Shown here: positions 17,635 through 26,659 of the stretch, one piece after another
Layout: each line of letters starts with the position of its first letter
Position numbering within the stretch: the first letter of the stretch is position 1
Assembly: GCA_029968055.1 (NCBI GenBank)
Contig: JASCNX010000002.1
Coordinates: forward strand, 682,001 to 746,000
Direction of reading: 5' to 3'
Origin: Xenophilus aerolatus
Lineage (GTDB): Bacteria > Pseudomonadota > Gammaproteobacteria > Burkholderiales > Burkholderiaceae_C
DNA length: 64,000 nt
Program-made: the position numbers and the translations under genes
The notes under the pieces: generated by a model
Told to the model about the DNA's origin: nothing
Database searches by the model: none
The model's input: only the letters and a program-made list of their open reading frames with translations

Positions 17635-18423
17635 ATGACCGCACCTTCCGACGCCCTTCCCCCCACCGCCGAGGCGGTCCTGCCCCCGCTCAAGCCCGAG
17701 GATTTCGACGCCCTCGACGACGCGCTCGACGCCATGCGCGAGCACGACGAGGACGTGCCGCAATGGGAGTTCTGCGACGGTTTCATGACGGCGCTGGTCT
17801 GCACCCGCCGCCCGATCGAGCCGGCGGAGTACTGGCCGGCGCTCTTCGGCGCCGGCTTCTCGCCCGCGCAGCACATGGAGTTCGTCTGGCGTTGGAAGCG
17901 CCGCTGGCAGGAGATCCAGGCCGCGCTCGATGCGCCGAACATCGAGGCGCTGGACGACGAGCGCGCCTTCCAGCCCGAATGCCTGGACCTGCGCGGCGCC
18001 ATCGCCGCCCTGCCGCCCGAGGAGCGCGCCGAGGCCCCCGAGGCCGAGATTCCGTCCTTCGGGCAGGTCTGGGCGCTGGGCTTTCTGGCCGCCGTCGAGC
18101 AGTGGTCCGACGAGTGGACGCCGCCGCGCGACAAGGAGGTGGCCGCCATGCTCGCCGACGCGCTCGAGGCCATCGAGGTGCTGGCCGGCGACGACACCGC
18201 GCCGCCCGCCCTGTCGATGTACAGCGAGGACGGCCCGCCCACCGTCAGCCAGCAGCGCCTGGACGATTTCGGCGAGACCATCTGGGCCGTGTACGACCTG
18301 CGCCAGCTGTGGCGCAGCCTGGGCCCGCGCGTCGAGGCCCTGCGCAAGGCCGACGAGCCGGGGCGCAACGACCCCTGCCCCTGCGGCAGCGGGAAGAAAT
18401 ACAAGAAGTGCCACGGTGCGTGA
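17635..18423 (+). CDS. YecA/UPF0149 family protein with C-terminal SEC-C zinc motif
   Basis: The protein has 262 residues. An N-terminal UPF0149 domain (about 20-180) opens with [16 protein letters not shown] and contains [16 protein letters not shown], typical of YecA-like proteins. The last 22 residues form a SEC-C metal-binding tail with [17 protein letters not shown] (Cys-x-Cys-x8-Cys-His), like that at the SecA C-terminus. Such tails bind zinc and can contact ribosomes or SecB. The function of this paralogue is unknown. It is divergent from the glutamate synthase-like gene over 64 bp. Confidence 0.85.
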   Translation: MTAPSDALPPTAEAVLPPLKPEDFDALDDALDAMREHDEDVPQWEFCDGFMTALVCTRRPIEPAEYWPALFGAGFSPAQHMEFVWRWKRRWQEIQAALDAPNIEALDDERAFQPECLDLRGAIAALPPEERAEAPEAEIPSFGQVWALGFLAAVEQWSDEWTPPRDKEVAAMLADALEAIEVLAGDDTAPPALSMYSEDGPPTVSQQRLDDFGETIWAVYDLRQLWRSLGPRVEALRKADEPGRNDPCPCGSGKKYKKCHGA

Positions 18424-18512
18424 GGCGCACACGGACTGCGCCGCGCCGACCTTCGGGAGCAATCGTGCGAGGGCCTGTTAGCGGGCCTTCGCTATGAGCC
18501 ACCAGCTAGAAG

Positions 18513-20111
18513 CTAAAGGCCGAGTGCCACGCCGTCACCCCGCGGATCGTGCGCCCCCGTCATCCGGCCGCTGCGGTCCAGGCGGATGACCCCGGGCAGG
18601 CCCGCCAGCGGGCTCTGCGCCGGGATGGCGGCGACCTCGTGGCCGCGCGCGGCCAGCGATGCGAACACCTCGGCGCCCGCGTCCTCTTCCAGCTTCAGGC
18701 TGTCGCGGCTGTCCGAGAAGGTCCGCCCGAGCAGGAAGCGGGGCCGTGCCAGCGCCTGCGCGGGGTCGAGGCCGAAATCGATCAGGCGGGTCAGCAGGGC
18801 CACCAGGGTTTGCGGCTGCCCGTCGGCCCCCTGCGTGCCCAGCAGGAGTTCCGGCCGTCCGTCGCGCAGGTAGGCGACGGGGTTGAGCGTGTGGAAGGGC
18901 CGCTTGCCGCCCGCGAGGCCATTGGCGTGGGCCGGGTCGGGGTGGAAGGCGGCGCCGCGGTTGTGCCACAGCACCCCCGTGTCGCCCGCGACCACGCCGC
19001 TGCCCCAGTCGTAGTAGATGCTCTGCAGCACGCTCGCGCCCCGGCCCGAGGCATCGGCCGCCGCGAAGAACACGGTGTCGCCCTGGCGGAACCGGTGGGG
19101 CCAGGGCATGGCCCGTGCATCGGCCTGCGCCCGGGCCGCCTGCCGGCGGATGTGCGCAGCACCCAGCAGGCGTTCCACCGGCACGTCGGCGAACTCCGGG
19201 TCGGCCAGGAAACGGTCGCGGTCGATGAAGGCCAGCTTGATCGCCTCCACCATCCGGTGGACGTGCTCGGCGCCGCCCTCGGGGATGCCGGCGAAGTCCT
19301 GCTCGCCCAGGATGCCCATGGCCTGCAGCGTGGCGAAGCCCTGCGTGGGCGGCGGCAGGCTCAGCAGCGTGCCGCCCCGGTAGGGCACGGCCAGCGGCGT
19401 CACCTCGCGGGCCTGCGTCCGGCGCATGTCGTCGAGCGTCAGCGGCGAACCCGCGGCCTGCAGGCCCGCCGCCAGGCGATGCGCCAACTCGCCCTCGTAG
19501 AACTCGCGCGGGCCCTGGGCCGCGAGCAGCGACAGCGTGCGCGCGAGCCCGGGCTGCCGCTGCTGCTGCGAGGCCTGGGCCGGAAACGCCGCGTCGAAGC
19601 CGTGCCACTGCCCGGTCTCCGCCGCCCGCATCCCGCGCCAGAAGCGCTGCGAGGCCGACACCGCGACGCCCTCCCGGGCGTACTCGATCGCGCGATCGAA
19701 GAGCGACGCCCAGCGCTGGCTGCCCTGCCAGTCGCGTGCGGAGATGTCGAAGGCCCGCGCCCAACTGTCCACGGCCGCGGCGGTGGTCAGTGCCGACGCG
19801 CCGCCGCGCAGCGGAATCGGGCCGGAGGGCGCAGGCACGGCTGCGGCCGCCTGCCCGATGCCCGAGATCCCGCGCACCGGCGCACCGGGCTGCGCCAGGA
19901 GCCAGAAGCCGTCGCCGCCGAGCCCGGTGAAGTGCGGGCACACGACGCACAGCACGGCCGCCGTGGCAATGGCCGCCTCGATGGCGTTGCCGCCGCGGGC
20001 CAGCACCTCCAGGCCCGCTTCGCTCGCCAGGGGGTGGGGGCTGGTCACCATGCCGTGCCGCGAGCTGGCAGAGGGCGGATGCGGCCGTTCAGGGGCGATC
20101 GGGAATGACAT
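18513..20111 (-). CDS. Gamma-glutamyltransferase-fold Ntn hydrolase, HpxW-like (oxamate amidohydrolase type)
   Basis: GGT-fold enzymes self-cleave before a catalytic Thr. Here the residue is Thr346 in QGDTVFFAAAD, followed by SVLQSIYYDWGSGV. Canonical GGT has TTHFSV at this point; the GDTV form and the Tyr-Tyr-Asp-Trp-Gly-Ser-Gly stretch resemble HpxW oxamate amidohydrolase. There is no signal peptide (MSFPIAPERPH), again unlike periplasmic GGT. The 532-residue length is normal. It closes the operon that begins with the RutB-like hydrolase, 36 bp after the TetR gene. Hydrolysis of a small amide in a nitrogen-salvage pathway is my inference. Confidence 0.8.
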   Translation of the reverse strand: MSFPIAPERPHPPSASSRHGMVTSPHPLASEAGLEVLARGGNAIEAAIATAAVLCVVCPHFTGLGGDGFWLLAQPGAPVRGISGIGQAAAAVPAPSGPIPLRGGASALTTAAAVDSWARAFDISARDWQGSQRWASLFDRAIEYAREGVAVSASQRFWRGMRAAETGQWHGFDAAFPAQASQQQRQPGLARTLSLLAAQGPREFYEGELAHRLAAGLQAAGSPLTLDDMRRTQAREVTPLAVPYRGGTLLSLPPPTQGFATLQAMGILGEQDFAGIPEGGAEHVHRMVEAIKLAFIDRDRFLADPEFADVPVERLLGAAHIRRQAARAQADARAMPWPHRFRQGDTVFFAAADASGRGASVLQSIYYDWGSGVVAGDTGVLWHNRGAAFHPDPAHANGLAGGKRPFHTLNPVAYLRDGRPELLLGTQGADGQPQTLVALLTRLIDFGLDPAQALARPRFLLGRTFSDSRDSLKLEEDAGAEVFASLAARGHEVAAIPAQSPLAGLPGVIRLDRSGRMTGAHDPRGDGVALGL

Positions 20112-20147
20112 GCAGGGGATCGTTCGTTCTTGCAGGCGCGGCAGGCG

Positions 20148-20816
20148 TCAATCGGGCGCGTGCGTCAGGAACGCCGCCACCATCTGGCGGGTCATCTTCT
20201 GGTGCGCCTTCTGCCAGGCCGCGGCCTGCAGGTCCTTGTTGAAGATGCGGGACAGCGTGAAGGCGTGGGCCCGGCCGTAGTACGACAGGCTCACCATCGC
20301 CACGTACAGGTGCAGCGCGTCGATGCCGGGGCGGATGTCGCCCGCCGCCACCCCGCGCACGAGCAGCCGGCGGATCAGCGCGATCACCGGCGACGACATC
20401 TCGGGGATGCGGTTCGAGCGGGCCAGGTGCCGGGCCTCGTTGAGGTTCTCGAAGGCCAGCAGCTTGCGCAGCCGCGGGTGCGTCGCGAAGTGCCGGTCGA
20501 CGAAATCGGCGATGTGCAGCAGGCCGGCCAGCGGCTCCTCTTCCTCCGCATCCAGCCGGAGCTCGTCGTGCCGCAGGTCGGCCATCACGGCTTCGAGCAC
20601 GGCGACGTACAGGTCGTCCTTGCTGCCGAAGTAGTGATACAGCATGCGGATGTTGGTGCCGGCCAGGCGTGCGATGCGTTCGGTGCGCGCACCGCTGTAG
20701 CCCTCGCTCGAGAACTCGTCGATCGCCGATTCCAGCAGCTTGGCGCGCGTGAGCGTGGCATCGCGTCGCGGGGTCGTGTCGCGGGCCGGCGCCTGCCGCA
20801 TAGAAGGTGTGCTCAT
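20148..20816 (-). CDS. TetR/AcrR family regulator, RutR-like context
   Basis: This 222-residue regulator has an HTH at about 22-70: TRAKLLESAIDEFSSEGYSGART, IARLAGTNIRMLYHYFGSKDDLYVAVLEAV. Its ATG overlaps the amidase stop (ATGA), so it is encoded inside the operon it probably controls. The C-terminal domain (SSPVIALIRRLLVRGVAAGDIRPGIDALHLYVAMVSLSYYGRA) resembles RutR/CerR-type effector domains. The inverted repeat at 22933-22954, between the two divergent arms of the cluster, is a suitable operator. The ligand is probably a nucleobase-related compound (inference). Confidence 0.85.
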   Translation of the reverse strand: MSTPSMRQAPARDTTPRRDATLTRAKLLESAIDEFSSEGYSGARTERIARLAGTNIRMLYHYFGSKDDLYVAVLEAVMADLRHDELRLDAEEEEPLAGLLHIADFVDRHFATHPRLRKLLAFENLNEARHLARSNRIPEMSSPVIALIRRLLVRGVAAGDIRPGIDALHLYVAMVSLSYYGRAHAFTLSRIFNKDLQAAAWQKAHQKMTRQMVAAFLTHAPD

Positions 20817-22006
20817 GGTGTGGGTGGGAGTGCGGACGCTAGTGTCGCGGCAAGCCCGAGCAGCCGTTCGTCGTTGCCCCGGGCCGAGACGAAGGACACG
20901 CAGACCGGCGGCCCCTCGCCGCCGGAAAGCGGCAACACCACCTGCGGCAGGCCCGCATGGCCGGCCACGGCGCCCAGTGCCAGCGCGCGCTCGTAGAAGG
21001 CGCCGCGCTCGCTCGCATCGGCCTGGCGCGACAGGGCCGCGGCAGGCGCTGCGGGGAGCAGCCACGCCTCGTCGGGTGCCATGCGCTGCGCCAGGCGTGC
21101 CACCGCCTGTGCGCGCCATTCGGCCCATGGCGGGCCCTGACGGGGATCCAGCGCCAGCGCGGCCTCGAAGCGCGGGGCGATCGCGGGCCCGAAGCGGGGT
21201 CGCTGCCGGCCGATCCACGGACCGAGCTGGGCCCGGATCTCCAGGCCCTGCAGCACGGCATAGGCCTCCAGCCAGTCGCGCCAGTCGCTGTCGCCGAAGG
21301 CGCTGCGTTCGGCGTCGATGCCCATGTGGCGGGCCCATGCGGACAGGGGCTCGCGCACCGAGGGATCGGCCAGAGCCAGCGCGTCGGTGGCCACGCACAG
21401 GCGCAGCGGCGGCCGGGGCGGGCCGCTGCGGGTGCCGAGCAGCACCTGCCCGGCCCGCTGCAGCAGTGCGCCATCGCGCGCGAACCACCCCACCGTGTCG
21501 TAGCTCGGCGCAAAGGGCAGGACCCCGTCCAGCGGAATGCGCCCGTGCGTGGGCCGCATGGCCGCCACCCCGCAGAAGGCTGCCGGCACGCGGACCGAAC
21601 CGCCCGTGTCGGTGCCCAGGGCCAGGTCGGCTTCGCCCCAGGCCACCGCCGCGGCACTGCCGCTGGACGAGCCGCCCGGCAGGCGATCGCGGTCCTGCGG
21701 ATGGCGCGGCGTCCCGTAGTGGGCGTTCTCGCCCTCCAGGCTGAAGGCGAGTTCGTCGCTGATCGTCTTGCCCACGACGGCGGCGCCTGCGCGGCGCAGG
21801 GCGGCCACGCAAGGCGCATCGCGGGCCGCCGGCGCGTGGCTGGCCGCCCAGTCCGGATTGCCGCCGCCGGTGATCGCGCCTTCGATGTCGATCAGGTCCT
21901 TCACGCCCAGGCGCGTGCCGTCCAGCACGCCGGTGCCGGTGGCCGCACGTTCGCACGCGGGGCCGGGCAACCAGCCGCGCGACCCGTCCGTGATCGGCTT
22001 GCGCAT
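20813..22006 (-). CDS. Amidase-signature hydrolase, AMI1-like
   Basis: This is a compact 397-residue amidase-signature enzyme. The triad Lys36 (GVKDLID), Ser113 (GGSSSGS) and nucleophile Ser137 (GTDTGGSVRVPA) is complete. As I recall, the numbering matches Arabidopsis AMI1, an indole-3-acetamide hydrolase. Other AMI1-like stretches are GNPDW, SLEGENAHYGTPR and YDTVGWFARD. Longer bacterial amidases such as GatA are about 460-490 residues. The ATG shares a base with the stop of the preceding hydrolase (TGATG) and the 3' end overlaps tetR. In this cluster, release of ammonia from an amide intermediate is the likely role. Confidence 0.88.
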   Translation of the reverse strand: MRKPITDGSRGWLPGPACERAATGTGVLDGTRLGVKDLIDIEGAITGGGNPDWAASHAPAARDAPCVAALRRAGAAVVGKTISDELAFSLEGENAHYGTPRHPQDRDRLPGGSSSGSAAAVAWGEADLALGTDTGGSVRVPAAFCGVAAMRPTHGRIPLDGVLPFAPSYDTVGWFARDGALLQRAGQVLLGTRSGPPRPPLRLCVATDALALADPSVREPLSAWARHMGIDAERSAFGDSDWRDWLEAYAVLQGLEIRAQLGPWIGRQRPRFGPAIAPRFEAALALDPRQGPPWAEWRAQAVARLAQRMAPDEAWLLPAAPAAALSRQADASERGAFYERALALGAVAGHAGLPQVVLPLSGGEGPPVCVSFVSARGNDERLLGLAATLASALPPTP

Positions 22007-22803
22007 CAGGCGGGCAGCGACGCGAGCACGGCGGCCGAGTCGGTCACGAAGCCGAAGCACTTCTTGACGTTCCAGATCGTCGCCTCGGTGCAGAAGTCGG
22101 GCGAGCTCGTGGCGCAGCAGTCGCTCAGCATCACGCAGCCGTAGCCCAGGAAGTTGGCATCCGTGAGCGTGTGCAGCACGCACTGGTCGGTGTTGCAGCC
22201 GGCGAAGAGGATGCTGCGCACCCCGAGGTTGCGCAGGATGCTGTCCAGCGGCGTGTCCCAGAAGCCGCTGATGCGGTGCTTGTCGACCAGGAAGTCGCCC
22301 TCGAGCGGCGCCAGCTCGTCCACGATGGCCGCCGGCCACGAGTCCTTCTGCAGCACGTGGCCCTTGCCGTTGGGCAGCGGGTCGCCCAGGCCGACGCCGG
22401 TGCCGCTGTTCTTGTAGAGGTGGATCTGGTTGGGCGGCATGTTGGCCAGGTCCGGCCGGTTGCCCCAGTTGACCCACACGACCGGCACGCCGGCGCGGCG
22501 CAGTTCGGGCAGCAGCTTCTGCAGCGGCGCGATCGGCGCGCGGTCCGCCGCGTAGTTGCCGCCGATGTGGTCGACCCATCCGCCCTCGGTGCAGAAGTCG
22601 TTCTGCAGGTCGATGATGACGATGGCCGTGCGGCGCAGGTCCAGCACCACGTTCTGCGGCTGCGCCTGCACCCGGGCGCGCAGTGGCGCGGGCGGCGCCA
22701 CGGACATGTCGACCTCGCTGTCGCTGGCGACCCAGTAGTACTGCTGCCCCAGGCCCAGGGCGCCGTCGGGCCGGGCATCGGGAAGGTAGGGATGGCGTTT
22801 CAT
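22006..22803 (-). CDS. Isochorismatase-fold cysteine hydrolase, RutB-like
   Basis: The protein has 265 residues. The Asp-Lys-Cys triad is Asp65 (IIDLQNDFC), Lys175 (LVDKHRISGFWDT) and Cys208 (AGCNTDQCV). The SGFWDTPLDSILRNLGVRSILFAG stretch and a 40-residue N-terminal extension with YYWVASDSE are close in form to RutB, the ureidoacrylate amidohydrolase of pyrimidine breakdown, and to biuret-type hydrolases. It is the first gene of a four-gene operon facing the BMP importer genes. Carbamate or ureido amide hydrolysis is inferred, and the exact substrate is open. Confidence 0.85.
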   Translation of the reverse strand: MKRHPYLPDARPDGALGLGQQYYWVASDSEVDMSVAPPAPLRARVQAQPQNVVLDLRRTAIVIIDLQNDFCTEGGWVDHIGGNYAADRAPIAPLQKLLPELRRAGVPVVWVNWGNRPDLANMPPNQIHLYKNSGTGVGLGDPLPNGKGHVLQKDSWPAAIVDELAPLEGDFLVDKHRISGFWDTPLDSILRNLGVRSILFAGCNTDQCVLHTLTDANFLGYGCVMLSDCCATSSPDFCTEATIWNVKKCFGFVTDSAAVLASLPA

Positions 22804-22904
22804 GCGGGGCTCCGGTGGTGTGCGGTCGTCGGTCGGGTCGCCACAGGCTGGTGCATCCGGCGCGGCCGCCGCACCGTTATGCGGCAGAAAGGCGGCGAAA
22901 TGAC

Positions 22905-22919
22905 TGGCACTGTTATTGC
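22905..22919 (+). promoter_or_regulatory. Sigma-54 (-24/-12) promoter of the BMP importer operon
   Basis: TGGCAC at 22905-22910 and TTGC at 22916-22919 give the required GG-N10-GC arrangement and match the -24/-12 consensus at every strong position except the G after TGGCAC. Predicted transcription start is near 22931, and the operon ATG is at 22981. No canonical NtrC site is obvious upstream; a GGTGC/GCACC pair (about 22850-22876) is in the wrong orientation. This implies nitrogen-limitation control of the transporter. Confidence 0.65.
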
Positions 22920-22932
22920 GATGCTCTGTTGG

Positions 22933-22954
22933 TAAGTAATTGATTAGTTACTTA
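22933..22954. promoter_or_regulatory. Inverted-repeat operator between divergent hydrolase and importer operons
   Basis: TAAGTAA (22933-22939) and TTACTTA (22948-22954) are perfect 7-bp arms around an 8-bp AT-rich spacer. The site lies just downstream of the predicted sigma-54 start and upstream of the divergent RutB-like gene. The TetR-family regulator encoded at 20148-20816 is the likely binder. Confidence 0.55.
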
Positions 22955-22980
22955 ACCCTCCAACTAGCGAAAGGCATGCC

Positions 22981-23964
22981 ATGAAGCTTCCGTCCCCCTC
23001 CCGCCGCGCCGCAGTCCTCGCGGGCGCCGGTGCGCTCGCCGCCCTCGTGCTGAGCCTGCCGGCCGCAGCGGCCGATCCGTTGACCGTCGGCATCCTCATC
23101 CCCGGATCCAAGTCCGACAAGGGGTGGATGGAGTCCGGCTACGACGGCCTGGTCGCCGCACAGAAGGAGTACGGGCCCAAGATCAAGGTGCAGATGATCG
23201 AGAACATCAACTACGCCGACATGGAACAGGCACTGACCAACCTGGCCACCAAGAACGCACTGGTGATCGGCGTCGGCGGCCAGACGCAGGCGGCCGTGCT
23301 CAAGGTGGCCAAGCGCTTTCCCAAGACGCGCTTCTCCATCGTCGGCGGCAACAAGGCCGAGGAGAGCGCCAACGTGGCCGGCTACGACGTCAAGCAGGCC
23401 GAGATCGCCTTCGTCGCGGGCGCGGCGGCCGCGATGCTGTCGAAGAACGGCGCCGTGAGCTACGTCGGCGGCATGGAGATTCCTTCCATCGTGAACGCGG
23501 GCAAGGAGTTCGGCAACGGCGCCAAGTACATCAAGCCCGGCATCAAGTACTTCGAGAACTACACCGGCGACTTCGACAACGTGGCCAAGTCCAAGGAAGC
23601 CACGCTGGCGGCGATCGCCCAGGGTGCCGACGTGCACTACCACATCCTGAACCTCGGCCTGCGCGGCATGGAGCAGGCGGCCAAGGAGAAGGGCACGAAG
23701 ATCATCGGCAGCTACACCAACCGCTGCGGCACCGACCCGCTCTATCCGGCCTACAGCATCACGGGCGTCGGCTACCAGGTGCAGTACGCCATCAAGGAGG
23801 CCGTCGGCGGGACCTGGAAGGCCGGCTACAAGCCCTTCGGACTGGCGATGGGACCGAGCGCTTCGGACATGGTCATCTGCAACGCCACCGACGAGCAGAA
23901 GGCCAAGCTGGAGCAGATCAAGAAGGACATCCTGTCCGGCAAGATCAAGGTGCTGGAGGGCTGA
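22981..23964 (+). CDS. BMP-family periplasmic binding protein of a nucleoside/nucleobase ABC importer
   Basis: BMP (basic membrane protein/PnrA) proteins bind nucleosides or nucleobases. The 327-residue protein has a signal peptide ending in AAAADPLTVG and the family core GILIPGSKSDKGWMESGYDGL, VIGVGGQTQAAV, FSIVGGNK and [25 protein letters not shown] ribosome site precedes the ATG. It is the first gene of a tightly overlapping four-gene operon (all junctions TGATG or ATGA). Expression appears to need sigma-54. The specific ligand is not determined. Confidence 0.92.
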   Translation: MKLPSPSRRAAVLAGAGALAALVLSLPAAAADPLTVGILIPGSKSDKGWMESGYDGLVAAQKEYGPKIKVQMIENINYADMEQALTNLATKNALVIGVGGQTQAAVLKVAKRFPKTRFSIVGGNKAEESANVAGYDVKQAEIAFVAGAAAAMLSKNGAVSYVGGMEIPSIVNAGKEFGNGAKYIKPGIKYFENYTGDFDNVAKSKEATLAAIAQGADVHYHILNLGLRGMEQAAKEKGTKIIGSYTNRCGTDPLYPAYSITGVGYQVQYAIKEAVGGTWKAGYKPFGLAMGPSASDMVICNATDEQKAKLEQIKKDILSGKIKVLEG

Positions 23965-25580
23965 TGCGCGAGCGCGACGCCTCCGGCCACGGCGGCCAGG
24001 CCGAGGCGCCTGCCCCGGCCGCGCCGCCGCTGCTGAGGCTGGACGGCCTGTCCAAGCGCTTCGGCACGCTGCAGGCGCTGCAGGACGTGTCGCTCGAGCT
24101 TCATCCGGGCGAGGTCCACTGTCTGCTGGGCGAGAACGGCGCGGGCAAATCGACGCTGTGCAACCTGGTGTTCGGCGTGCACGCGCCCGACACGGGCAGC
24201 ATGACGCTGGCCGGCGCGGCCTTCCGTCCGCGCTCTCCGGCAGATGCGCTGTCGCACGGCATCGCGATGGTCCACCAGCATTTCAGCCTGGTGCCCGACA
24301 TGACCGTGCTCGACAACCTGCTGCTCGGCCAGGCCCGCGGCGTGCTCGACCGCAGGTCCGGCGCGGCGCGCATCGCCGCCATGCGCGAGCGCTACGGGCT
24401 CGCGCTCGATCCGCTGGCCCGCGTGCAGGACCTCTCGGTGGGCGAACGCCAGCGCGTGGAGATCGTGAAGTGCCTGATGCGCGAGCCGCGCCTGCTGGTG
24501 CTCGACGAACCCACCGCCGTGCTGCTCCCTCAGGAGATCGAGGCGCTGCTGGCGGTGTGCGCCCGCGTGGCCCAGCAGGGCTGCGGCGTGGTGCTGGTCA
24601 CCCACAAGCTGGCCGAGATCCAGCGTGTGGCGCGCCGCGCGACCGTGCTGCGCGGCGGCCGCGTGGTGGCGCGCTCGGAGTCCCCGGCGCAGGACATCGA
24701 CGCGCTGGTGCGCGCGATGATCCAGCGCGACCTGCAGGCGCCTTCGGTGGCGCCGGCCCGTGCGCCACGGCCCGCGCCGGCGCCGGGCGGCCCCGCCCGC
24801 GAGCCGGCGCTGCTGGCCGATGGCCTCACCGTGCGCGACGCCGACGGCGTGGTGCGCTTGGACAACTTCACCCTGCTGCTCGAACCCGGCGAGATCGTCG
24901 CCATCGCCGGGGTCGAGGGCAATGGCCAGAGCGAACTGGGCGCGGTGCTCTCGGGCATGCTGCGTCCCACCGAAGGCCGCTACTTCGTCTGCGGCGAAGA
25001 CATGACGCGGGCCACGCCGCGCGAGCTGAGCGCGGCCGGCTGCGGCGTGGTGCCCGAAGACCGGCATGCCCTGGGCTGCGTGACGGGCATGAGCGTGGCC
25101 GAGAACATCCTGCTCGACCGCCTGGGCCGGTTCCGGCGCTGGGGGCTGTTCGATCGTGCCGCGATGCGCCGCGAGGCCGCGGCCCTCATGCAGCGCTACG
25201 ACGTGCGCGCCGCCGGCCCCGACGTGGCGTTCGGCGGCCTGTCGGGGGGCAACCAGCAGAAGGCGGTGCTGGCGCGCGAACTCACGCTCGAGCCCCTGCG
25301 CTTCCTGCTGGCGGCGCAGCCCACGCGCGGCCTCGACGTCGGCGCGGTCGAGGCCGTCTACGGCCACGTCCGCGCGGCGGCGGACCGCGGGGTGGGCGTG
25401 CTGCTCATCTCGTCGGAACTGGACGAACTGCTGAGCGTTGCCGACCGCGTGCTGGTGCTCTACCGCGGCCGCGTGATGGGCACCTGCCCGACGGCCGGCG
25501 CGGACCGGACGCGCATCGGTGCCTGGATGGCCGGGCATCGCGACGACGAGGAACACACCCAGGAGGAGGTGGCCGCATGA
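23964..25580 (+). CDS. Duplicated ABC ATPase of the BMP-type importer
   Basis: This is a 538-residue protein with two fused nucleotide-binding domains, as in RbsA and nucleoside importers. Domain 1 has Walker A GENGAGKST, signature LSVGERQRVEI and Walker B LLVLDEPTAVL. Domain 2 has a degenerate Walker A, GVEGNGQSE, signature LSGGNQQKAV, and a Walker B in which the usual Asp-Glu is replaced: FLLAAQPTRGLDVG. Only the first site is likely to hydrolyse ATP efficiently. The start overlaps the BMP stop (TGATG) and the stop overlaps the first permease gene (ATGA). Confidence 0.93.
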   Translation: MRERDASGHGGQAEAPAPAAPPLLRLDGLSKRFGTLQALQDVSLELHPGEVHCLLGENGAGKSTLCNLVFGVHAPDTGSMTLAGAAFRPRSPADALSHGIAMVHQHFSLVPDMTVLDNLLLGQARGVLDRRSGAARIAAMRERYGLALDPLARVQDLSVGERQRVEIVKCLMREPRLLVLDEPTAVLLPQEIEALLAVCARVAQQGCGVVLVTHKLAEIQRVARRATVLRGGRVVARSESPAQDIDALVRAMIQRDLQAPSVAPARAPRPAPAPGGPAREPALLADGLTVRDADGVVRLDNFTLLLEPGEIVAIAGVEGNGQSELGAVLSGMLRPTEGRYFVCGEDMTRATPRELSAAGCGVVPEDRHALGCVTGMSVAENILLDRLGRFRRWGLFDRAAMRREAAALMQRYDVRAAGPDVAFGGLSGGNQQKAVLARELTLEPLRFLLAAQPTRGLDVGAVEAVYGHVRAAADRGVGVLLISSELDELLSVADRVLVLYRGRVMGTCPTAGADRTRIGAWMAGHRDDEEHTQEEVAA

Positions 25581-26659
25581 ACGCCCTGGTCCGTCTCTGG
25601 CCGCGCCTGCGGCCCGGCCCCGCGCTGCAGGTCTCGGTGGCCGCCGTGCTGGCGGCCTTCGGCGTCGGCGCGCTGCTGATCGCGGCGCTCGGCGTGCCCG
25701 TCGGCGATGCCGTGGCCGCCTTTGCAGAAGGCGCGTGGGGCTCGGCCTATGCGCTGGCCGCCTCCATCAACCGCGCACTGGTGCTCATGCTGGTGGGGCT
25801 GGGCTTCGTCTTGGCGGAGCGCGCCAGCCTCACCAACGTGGGTGGCGAAGGGCAGATCGCCGTCGGCGGCATCGCCGCCACCGCACTCGCGCTGTGGCCG
25901 CCCGTGGCGCAGCTGCCATGGGGACTGGCCTTCATCGTTCCGATGCTCGGCGCCTGCGCGGCCGGTGCGCTCTGGGGTGGCATCGCCGGCGTCCTGCGCG
26001 TCAAGATGGGGACCAACGAGGTCATCGCCACCTTGCTGCTGTCCTTCATCGCGATCTGGATGGTGTACGGCAGCGTGCAGTCCGAGCACCTGCTGCGCCG
26101 GCCGATGACGAGCAGCGCCACGCTGCCGGAGTCGCTGGAGATCCCGGTGTCGACGCAGCTGCCGCTGCTCACCGGCGATGCCGGCACGCCGCTGCACATC
26201 GGCCTGCTGCTCGGCGTGGTGCTGGCGGTGGCGGTCGCCCTGGTGCTGAACCGCACCGTCACGGGCCTGCAGCTGCGCGCGGCGGGCCTCAATCCGCGCG
26301 CCGCACGGCGCGCGGGCATGGCCATCGACCGGCTCGCCATCGGCGCCCTCTGTGCGGCGGGTGCCTTCGGCGGGCTGGCGGGTGCGTTCATGCTGCAGGG
26401 CGAGCAGTACACGCTCAAGGCGGGCTTCTCGTCGGGCTACGGTTTCGACGGGCTCGTCGTCGGCCTGCTGGCGCGCGGTTCGGTGCCGGGCGTGGTGGCC
26501 GGTGCACTGCTGTTCGGCTTCCTGCGGTCCGGCGGCATCAACATGGAGATGGTGGCGCAGGTGCCCACGGCCCTCGTCGTCGTGATCCAGGGCCTGATCA
26601 TCGTGATGCTCGCCGGTGCCGCGCTCGGCGTTCAGCGCATGGAGGCGCGAAGGACATGA
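25577..26659 (+). CDS. ABC importer permease 1 (BMP-type, NupP-like)
   Basis: This 360-residue polytopic membrane protein has eight to ten hydrophobic segments. The family EAA-like region includes VGLGFVLAERASLTNVGGEGQIAVGG, GVLRVKMGTNEVIATLLLSFI and LRAAGLNPRAARRAGM. It pairs with the downstream permease as a heterodimer in nucleoside-type importers. It overlaps both neighbours by 4 bp, so all subunits should be translated together. Confidence 0.9.
   Translation: MNALVRLWPRLRPGPALQVSVAAVLAAFGVGALLIAALGVPVGDAVAAFAEGAWGSAYALAASINRALVLMLVGLGFVLAERASLTNVGGEGQIAVGGIAATALALWPPVAQLPWGLAFIVPMLGACAAGALWGGIAGVLRVKMGTNEVIATLLLSFIAIWMVYGSVQSEHLLRRPMTSSATLPESLEIPVSTQLPLLTGDAGTPLHIGLLLGVVLAVAVALVLNRTVTGLQLRAAGLNPRAARRAGMAIDRLAIGALCAAGAFGGLAGAFMLQGEQYTLKAGFSSGYGFDGLVVGLLARGSVPGVVAGALLFGFLRSGGINMEMVAQVPTALVVVIQGLIIVMLAGAALGVQRMEARRT

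Noticed and set aside
18513-20111. Classical periplasmic gamma-glutamyltranspeptidase
   Set aside because: No signal peptide and a GDTVFF instead of TTHFSV nucleophile segment; the HpxW-like assignment fits better.
22850-22876. NtrC-type enhancer upstream of the sigma-54 promoter
   Set aside because: GGTGC and GCACC are in the reverse order and 16 bp apart, unlike the GCAC-N-GTGC consensus. An activator site may lie elsewhere.
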